Origin: Symbiodinium natans
Lineage: Eukaryota > Sar > Dinophyceae > Suessiales > Symbiodiniaceae
Reading direction: 5' to 3'
Assembly (NCBI GenBank): GCA_905221605.1
Contig: CAJNDS010002590.1
Span: forward strand, 1,091,672-1,155,671
DNA length: 64,000 nucleotides
Shown: positions 27,101-36,100 of the stretch, one piece after another
Layout: each line of letters opens with the position of its first letter
Numbering within the stretch: the stretch's first letter is position 1
Made by a program: the position numbers and the translations under genes
Notes under the pieces: model-generated
Databases searched by the model: none
What the model was told of the DNA's origin: nothing
Seen by the model: the letters and a program-made list of their open reading frames with translations, nothing else

Positions 27101-30100
27101 AGCGCATGCTGGAGGAATGATACAGACCACCATCGCCATCCTGACCAACGAGTTCGCGCAGTCCGTATGTCGACATGTAGGAGGCAGAAGCTTGGGGAGG
27201 TGTCTTGGATTCGTGCACACCGCCTTGTTTTGAGGCCTGGAGCTATTGAAATACGGACCCCAGGTCGGGGAGGACCTGTGGTGGTTGAAAAGGCACTCCC
27301 TTTCCTTCCCCCCCCCCCCCTTTCCTTTTTTTCTCTGCAGCACGATGGGAAATGGCCTCCGGGCTCGGTCGATGTCCGGGAGGTCCCACGGGCGCGTGAA
27401 CCACTCGAGTAATTAGGGGATTGCTTACTTCAAACACGGGCTGCGACATCGCCCGAGCGTGGAGCAAAACCAGGTGTCAAATCAAGAGAGCGCTCTTGAA
27501 CTGTTATCGCCACCTGTGAAGGTTGTGGAAAACGCAGTTCTCGCTCAGCAGCCATGACCTGCCAGAAAAGCGGCCTATGATGTTCCCATCGGATGGCAAT
27601 GCGCAATGTAATCACTCAACCCTCCCACATCCAAATCTTCTATCCATCAGGACTGGGGTATTGGGATGTATTGGGTGACTGCACGTGGCCCGCATGACCT
27701 CATCGGGCCCGGGCCGGTATCCGCTGCCTGTTCAGCCGACCTGGCGTGCAAGGCAAGGTGCTTATGACAGCTTTGGCTTTGAAAGCCATGTGTGGGCCTT
27801 CGTCTGGTTCTTCACAGCCTCTGCAGCTGCCTTGATCTTCTCCTCAGAAAGCCAGAGACAAATGGCTCTGCCGGAGCCGAATGCAAAGGGAATGTTGACC
27901 AGCTCGCGGCTACACTGCGCTGCGACTCCAAGGCAACAGCAGCACCCCCAAGCTTGAAGCCCCCTTTCGTCACGAAGGGCCATGGCCCCTATAGCAAACG
28001 ATGCGAGGCCCCGGAGAAGCCCTGGAAACACCTCCGCCCCTACGACCCTACGATGCAGAGCGATCCGTCCGCAGCCGCACCCAACGTACCACCCAAGACC
28101 CTCGGAGCCAAGCTGCTGCATCGCCGAGGTAGCGCCCGAACTTGAGCGGCTCCACGGCCAACGAGCTTGCGAGAGGCTTCAGGTCCTCAGCCACAAGAGG
28201 CTCCATGCAGCATGCATGGGCTGGGTCTTCATGCTTACTTCGGCGAAGTATACATCACCGCAGAGCCCCCCATGTTCTGAAGATCGAGTGGCAGCATCCA
28301 GCTCGTAAACAAGAGGCGTCCCAGTCCTTACACGGCTGGGAACCGCAGTGCCATTTGGACTGGCTCCCCAGAAGTGGCACCACCGGTGCAGGAGGCAAGG
28401 AGGCTTCCAGGTGGCTGCGAGTCAGGCTGGGACAAGTTTCCAACAAATCTTTTTCAACCCTTCAATGGATCGCAACCAAGTTAAGGACCCTCAAGATTTC
28501 TCAAGGGGCGCGAAACAACAACAAGAACTATGAGACAAACTGCTGTAGCCATGAACAAGTCCCCAAATGCCAAAGCCCTGAAGCTCTTGCACTTCCCAGG
28601 CTCGGAATCTCAAGGCCTGGGATCACATCATCGGAGAGGCCCTCAATCCTTCAGTGCAAAGCCACTCCCAGAATTCTGTCTCACGTCTAAAGGGCAGCAT
28701 GTCACTCCACGATCGCCTAATCTCCCATACAAGGCCGCAGGCGCACTCTGTGCTTTCGGGCAAATACGGGGTGTTCAATCTTGGATTCTTGCAAGCGGTG
28801 AAGACGGTAGAGATACAAACTTCCCGTCTGAGAAGGCTCTTCCGAGAATGTCCGCCGCGCGACGCTGCTGGGCCAAGGTGCATCTTCACAATGGCCCGGA
28901 TGGAGTTTCCATGGGCAGCTACAAAGACCGTCCTCGGAAGTGTGGAATCAGTGCCTCCTGGCTACAAAGATGCTACAGTACATCTGCATCGGACGCCAGT
29001 GGAGTCAAGGATCTTTCCCTGCTTCAAGGCCGGGGCAATGGTCTCCTCCCAGTATGGCATGACCTCCAGGGAAAGAGCGCATGGGATCAAGGTTGGTTCA
29101 TCTTTCTTGCCACCCATCTAGCAGGGCTGGTTCATCTAAGACCTTCATTTCTCGAGTTCTCGACCGGATTGTGGACATGTGGGCATCCTGGAACTATACT
29201 CGTGTCTACCTTTCATAAGTGTAAGTACTGCGGCTTCTGTCAAAATACGTAACAAGCTTCGGCCCAAGCTGCTCGCGCGATGGTGTCCTTCAGGCACTCC
29301 GTGTCCGGAACATCCTGCAGACAACGCACGAAAGGCACGCGAGAGAACAGCTTATAGCATTCGGCGACCACTCGGTGCCTTGGGGTCCAAAGCTGCGTAC
29401 TTGGCCTCATGGCACGGGTGGTACTTGTTCTCCTGCACACAGCCAACAACTGCAGAGAGTGTCGCGAGAAAGCTCTGGCACACTTCGGACACTTCAGTTT
29501 CGAGCAGCAAGGTACCGAGAAGAGTGCATGAACACTACAGGAGCCTTCTCCAGCACTGGTGGCGGAATGTCAAAGGACCGACGCCAGATCTGAACTTGCT
29601 CCGCCCCATGCTTCACGACCTGCAACTGCGTGACTTGTGCGCCGTCTCTTGCTTATCCCTCCAAAGCCCCCGGTGTGCACCAACATCTCATAGCTCAGCG
29701 CATGCTTGTTTGAGGGTCTATGAGCTCATCTTCATCCCTTGAGGCCAGCACCGTCTCCTTCTTGTCGAGTCCTTCGAAGCAGTTCCCAATCACCACACAT
29801 TCAAGGCAAGCAGCAGTTGCGAAAAAGATGACTACATGCCCATGTAGGCCTGTAGGCCAAAGAGACCTATGTCAAAGAGACCCCAGTGACTCAGTGCTCC
29901 TGTGAGTCCGCCGTACATGCGCTCGTTCAGGCGCCAGGTCTTGCTCACAGGGACATAGAGTTGGTCGGCCGCCTTCCACTGGAGAAGGCCAGTGCCAGTG
30001 GTGCAGAAAGCTCACACACGCTCTCACAAAGCGCAAGAGCCCGGAGGGGTTGCTGTTCAAGGGAAGCTTGTTGAGGTTGAGGCAGAGTAGGGCGGATTCC

Positions 30101-33100
30101 GGATCAAGACTTTCTTGCATGCTTTTCAGCCGCAGGAACACAAAAAACTCAGCCAAGCACACCCTGTGTACAGCAGACAGCAGCCGCACATATACGACAC
30201 AAACCTGAAATCTGCGAGGAAGCACCGCCAAAGCCCCCACAAAACTTTCTGCAAGAGACCTCCAAGGCGAGGTTGCACGTCTTGATGGCACCTTTCGTTG
30301 GCACAGGAGCCCCAGCAGCTCATGTGTTGAGGTTCCGCGGGTTCAGCTCATTCATCGGGTCTCACCTTTTTTAATTCGGGGATTTTGAGCTCGGTAGGTG
30401 TGGCTTCCACATCTGGGCACGCTGCTTGTTGCCGTGTCCCCGGGGCAAGGCAAGGAGCGAGCCAAAGCCCCATCCGAACCTCTGGACCCTCTGCACATCT
30501 CTGCACATAACACTCTTGAAGTCCTTACCCAGGCACGCTTGAGGTACGATGTGAACGCCAGGTCAATCTGCAGGCCCTCCGCCTTGACAAGAAGATTGAG
30601 GGTCATGGGACGGCGTGAAGCTTGCCAGGAAATCTCTGGGGAATTTTGTATTGTTGACGGTAGGAGGTACAACTGAGAAGTAGAAACACAGAACACAGAG
30701 AAGAAGCATGCACTCGGCACAGATGATTGCTATACCCTGCTAGAACTTGGGGTGCACTCAGCCAAGGGGACACTTGCAACAAGTGTCACACAAGAGAAGC
30801 CCCCTGAGGCGCCTTGAGCAGCTCGCCCGCTCCCTTCGCCTCGCCCAGGCCCTTCTCGGAGAGGTCGACGTCCACCCAGCCCGTGAAGATGTTGGCCACG
30901 TTCCATCTCAAGGCTGAGAGATATGCAAAGAATGGGTTCAGGGGGGTTTGCGGTGCAGCGATCAACTACTGGCAGCCGTGAGCACCACGTCCCCCCTGGT
31001 CATTCTTTTTCCGATACAGAGATTCCTAAACCTTTCAGCAGCCTTCCTGTCTTCCACATTCCCACCGAAGCACATCCACCAAAGAACTATACGTGGAAGC
31101 GATGAGCTGCCCAGGAATCACCAATTTAAGACATGTCGAGACATGTGGCTCGGACTCTCCGTGGCGTGAGAAAATCAGCGTGGCGTGCTTCGACATGGCA
31201 AAGAGGCTCTGGGAGGCCAAGGCGTGAAAAAGGTGTCGAGTCTAGAGGCTGAGTTGGAATCGAGCCGATGTGGCAGCGTCCCCAGGGGGCAAGATGAGCT
31301 CCGCCATTTCGTGCGCCAAACGTTGTTTTGCTACTACTGTATCTAATACATATGAAAACAAAATGCTAATTGCGGTCCCAAACGCAAGAAGGTTCATTCA
31401 AATTCATTCAACAGGCATCGTGCCTGTGATCTTGGCCAGTGAATTGACATAGCTTATAGGAACTTATTGGAACAACTTGTTAGCCCTAAACCTTATAGCT
31501 ATCATGTGCATGGTTTACTAGTACATGTCCTTCTATACATTACGCAACAAGGCCTGCATAGCGACCCTGCGTGTCCTTGTAGGCCAAATGAAGGCGGGTA
31601 TCGCGAGGAGACCGGGAGTCCAAACCTATGCGTCGACCTTCGGGCGCCACCCCTGACATCGAATCAAGCTACATAGGGCTGTACCTGATATAGGGTAATT
31701 CGATGCGTACAGGGCATCATTCGGGTTTAAATGGTTTATAGGGGTTTATAGAGGTTCCTAAGTGGACTCCCGGCCAAAGCTGAAAACCAATCGCCTATAC
31801 CAGGAGCTCCAGGCTGCTGAGCCGAAATGTGCACTGAGTGTGGCAGCTTAAGCTATGCAAGACTAGACTCCCCTTAGAACCTTAATAAAACCATTACATG
31901 CATTCCCAAGGGGGATATAGAAGATGTTTGCCGTGTATGTGTGCTTCGTCGAGTACGACGCAGAAGCAGAAGCACGTCACAATCTTGTTGCTGTTGTTGT
32001 GTTTTGGACTGCCAACGAAATAGGCTATTTTCCAAAGTAGAATCAATGAATTTCTTCGATATCTCTTCGTCCTGCCTGGCAGAAGAAGCGGGTGGACTGC
32101 GCTGCGCGCGCATGGCCATTGTCGACCAGCGCTGGGGGAAGGAACTCGGATGGATAACCTGCACACAGGACGCTGCAGGCAAGCACCAATCCCGTGGCTA
32201 AGTAGGGTTTCGCAAGCCCACTTCCAAGCCGCCAAGCCAAACAGCCAACCCAGAAAATCCCAGCCTTCGGCTGGCACACCTCGGAGTCGCCAGCATTCAA
32301 ACACAAGCGGAACAACGAAAGTTAAAAGCCGTCTGGTTTGGGGCAGAGATTGATACATCATTCACCTGAGATATCTTGAGATTGTTTTTCGGAACGATCG
32401 CTGCCTCACCATTCTCATGCACGAGACGTATGCTCACAACAGAAGGGCCCCGGAAGTCCGATTAGCATACGCTCTTGAGGACTCAAGGTTTCGGGTTTAG
32501 GGTTCGATATCAATTCTCAAGGCTGGATTCGGTGTAGCCCGCGCGATCCACTCACGCTCCCTCTCTCACTCACTCAGGGACATCCACATTGGCAGCCCGC
32601 AAGACATTCAACGACCTGACAACGGCCTGGTGCCTGAACCTGCATCCTTGAGGTGAAGCAAAGGCTGAATTCTGCCAGTGGGTTGAGCAAAAGTGTGTCT
32701 CTGAGCGTGCGGCTTCCCCGTCGAAGATTCCGCCTCCTGCGAGGGGGTGCAGCTCAGAACCCCATAAAAAGCACCCCCTTGCAAGGGCGCAATGAGAGGG
32801 GCAAGAGGGTATGGGGTTATGGCGGTCTTAGGGTGCCTGGGCGGAGACCCAAACAACCGTTATCTGCTAGAGCCCTTTTGCAAGTGGCACGCTGCTGTGG
32901 AGGCTCCACTTGTGCTTGCGCGAGCCGCAGAACTGGGCATAGTGTGACTACTGCTGCAAGCAGTGCTTCCCTGATGTGAGAAACCGAAGGTGAAGGTGAA
33001 GTATGGTGAAGGATTGGTGAAGGAGGTGGGGGTTCAATGTCGTTACACGTGTGGGAAGCTTGACAAAACCTGCAGCCTGCAGCTAGTTGCGCAAGAATCC

Positions 33101-36100
33101 TTGAAGCCACAGCGCGAATGCTTCATGTTGGACGGATGAAAGGCGCAGCAACTACTTGTCTCTGAAGTGCACCCGGAGGCAGCTCTCCTCGCTTGCTTCC
33201 AATCCCCCAGCACGGTTGGAGTACCTCCCAGGTGCACAAAAACCTAGCCCTCAAAAACTATACCAGCTCCCCAAAATATCCATCCATCCTGTGATCAAAG
33301 ATGGACTCTTCAAGCAGAAGAGTTAACATGTACGGAGGGGCTCACAGCCCCAAGCTTGTCAGCGGCACCGCTCTCCTTTCCTTTGTTTACGAGTTTCTGT
33401 CTGCCATCTACTCATCCACGACCCTCCTAGTGGAGAACCCTACATCCTAGCACCCTCTATAGGCCCTATCTAGACAAAAGGAGGGCACCGCCTGGCAGGC
33501 CATCCACTCCAGCAGCCTCCTCATTGCAAAGTAGGCAAAGAGGGAGTTGGCAGGGGATGAAGGGTGGCAGACTCTGTGAGCATCTACATCTGACCTCTCT
33601 TAGGAGTCCTGGAAGCTGCCTGCAGCAAGAGTCTTCTGATACCCCCCATACACGCCTCGCTTCCAACCCATACACGCCTCACTTCCACGTATGTAGTATT
33701 CAGTAGCATGGGCCTAGTCTAGGGCATAAGGTGTGGGGCATGATTTGTTTTTCATGCCTGGGAACTAATTATGCAACGTCGCAAGGATGTCCCCCGGCCC
33801 TGTCAACCTACACGGTGTACGGGTAACTTCTGTGTCGTCCGGAGCTAAAGACTTAAGACGCCACACTGCCCGGCATATGCAATGCCGCCCGCATCACAGG
33901 CTGCTTCTCCCACTCCTCGCTGAGGGGATTTTCGTTGCTGCCACGGTTGGCTGCCAGCTTCGCCTTAACACGGCTCCACACAAGGGTTGGAAAAGATGTC
34001 CTCTTAAGTAGATGCATTGCGATGGTTTGCTTTGCTAACTTGAGACGGCCACCCCGAGGCACACAGGTCTACCAAAGCCCAGCGCCAGACACTTAGCACA
34101 TCTCCTAGAACGAGCATCAAACCACACAGCATTACTTCGCTCAACCGCCGGAAAAACGATCTTTGATCAAACCTGAACCCCAACAACAGCAAAGAGACTG
34201 CGTAGAGGTGGCGCAACCACTCCTCGGATCAGGCTGCAGCACGAGCCCCCGAACTGCCGGCACAGTTTCAACTCAGATGCTCTCCCAAGGATCCTTCAAC
34301 TAGGCTGCTAGGCCGTGGGTAAGGCCACAGGCGCCACAGGGTGAATGTGCAAAAAATCAAAGATGTTGGAAACGCCGACAAATGAAAGGCTCTTGCTGTC
34401 TCTGGCAAACAGACACATCGGCCCGATTGTCGAGAGCTAAGGTGCCCTTTACGGTCAGAGATACGTATATATATATATATACACATAGCCTCAAGTCCCC
34501 ATGCTCTGCACACCAACCACTTCGCGGAGTGCAGTCAGATTGGCATCATCCGGGTGGAGCACCAAGCCTTTCAGCAGCGCTATCTCCTGCGACATGGTGG
34601 TGGCAACAAGTCCGGTTGGCAGGGGCAAAGCAGACTTGCAGATCCCCATACTAGTCTGAGTGCCCCAAAAAACAACAATCGAACAGCTGCAGCCCGAAAT
34701 GGCTGGGGAGTCGAATCACTTCTATTATCTCCGGGCCCCTGTTTTCCCTCCCAAGTTTCCTCAAACTCGTGGATACTTACATATCAAGACACGCCGCCCC
34801 AATCCCCCCCCCTCCCCCTCTTTTTGAACCTGCGCTATGCAACTGCCTGAAAAAGCAAAAGAAAACTTCACTTTGACGTTCGCATCTCGGAGTGCTTTTT
34901 TTCTTCGAGGCGGGTACCAAGCCTGCTCCAAGGGCAGGAGCTGGCTCCCGACCTCAGTCTCGATTTGATCGGTCCCACAAAACTCTCCGGGGTTCTGCCT
35001 TTTTTTGAGGGGCATGAAGTGGGACACGAAGTTGTGCAAATTGCAACGTGACCATTGCAAATCCTGGGCAACCCCAAGCTGCTGAACCTGATTTCGATTG
35101 AACTCTGCTGCGTCGTCGCAGCTTCTGAGTCTGAGGCGCAGCATCCTGAATCTGTCCGAACTACCTTTTGAGTCGATGAGTGGCTAGTCTCTGCAGGAAA
35201 GGCACCACGGGAACACATTCTTGGAGACAGAAGCTGAAGCCAAAGTTCCCACAAAAATCGGGTGTTGCTCTAAGGCTCTAAGGCTGGTTCCAGACGGTCC
35301 AGGGCTTCATGGCAGTAACCGTCCAGCTGCACGGCTCGCTGATACCACCTGAGACGGCTACTTAAGGCTGAGTCGCATCACTTAAACCCGTATTTCCAGA
35401 GCGACACAGGTCTGGCCAGTTTGAAAGATACAACAGACCAGTAGACAACATGAGTCAGGAAGTCAGCCCTAAACCCGGCCGCGCACTTTCTGAGACCGTA
35501 CCACCAGCTTGAACCGAAGGCATGCCTTCCAAGCCAACACTCGCAATCAGGGACGACCAGCAGCCGACAGCCACAATAACTGCCAGGAACGCACTAATAT
35601 CCCGGCTGGGGTAGAAGCCTCGTATCAGTAAGGTCAGAAACCTCCCAGGGCTACAGCTGATGTTAACCAAATACACCTCTCTGCAGAGGGAACATGTGCA
35701 GCCAAGAGGCATCAGCGCATTCTCCTGCTCGGGAGAGACAGGTTCACAGAGTATTGGGCGCTTGAAGCTCACACAGCGAGCTATCTTCAAGCAGCGAACC
35801 ATTGGCCTAAGTGAAAGGCACCACTCAAAGCCTACAAGCTGCCTACAAGTCAGCGTGGGCATGAACGTGTCCAGATTTTCCATGGCTTCGTAAACCTTGC
35901 CGCGCAGAAGGGCAAAGCAAGAAGCCGTCTTCCTGAGATCCACTGTGATGCAAGTCCCGCTTGAAGGCTGCTGAGGGTCATCACACCGTTGGCTTGAGGA
36001 TTGTTCCCAAACTGTTCATCAGTGACTGTGTCCAGTTCAGGCTCGAGACCAACATTTCGCCGACTTGCCTGCTACATATTACGCATCGTATATTGTTGTA

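Larger units (their letters stand above)
27050..31325 (-). repeat. tandem duplication, copy B (PGAM plus flanking CDC16 sequence)
   Basis: Second copy of the unit at 19920-26880. Its PGAM gene is compact (intron 11 is 233 nt). The CDC16 exon-like block at 27140-27095 has gained one codon and lost the GTGAGC donor present in copy A, so it looks like a dead exon copy. Confidence 0.9.

Noticed and set aside
28530-29252. Longest open frame in the window (240 codons, plus strand)
   Set aside because: It is antisense to PGAM-B exons 10-12 and the introns between them. The minus strand there encodes family motifs such as AAHGNS in correct phase.
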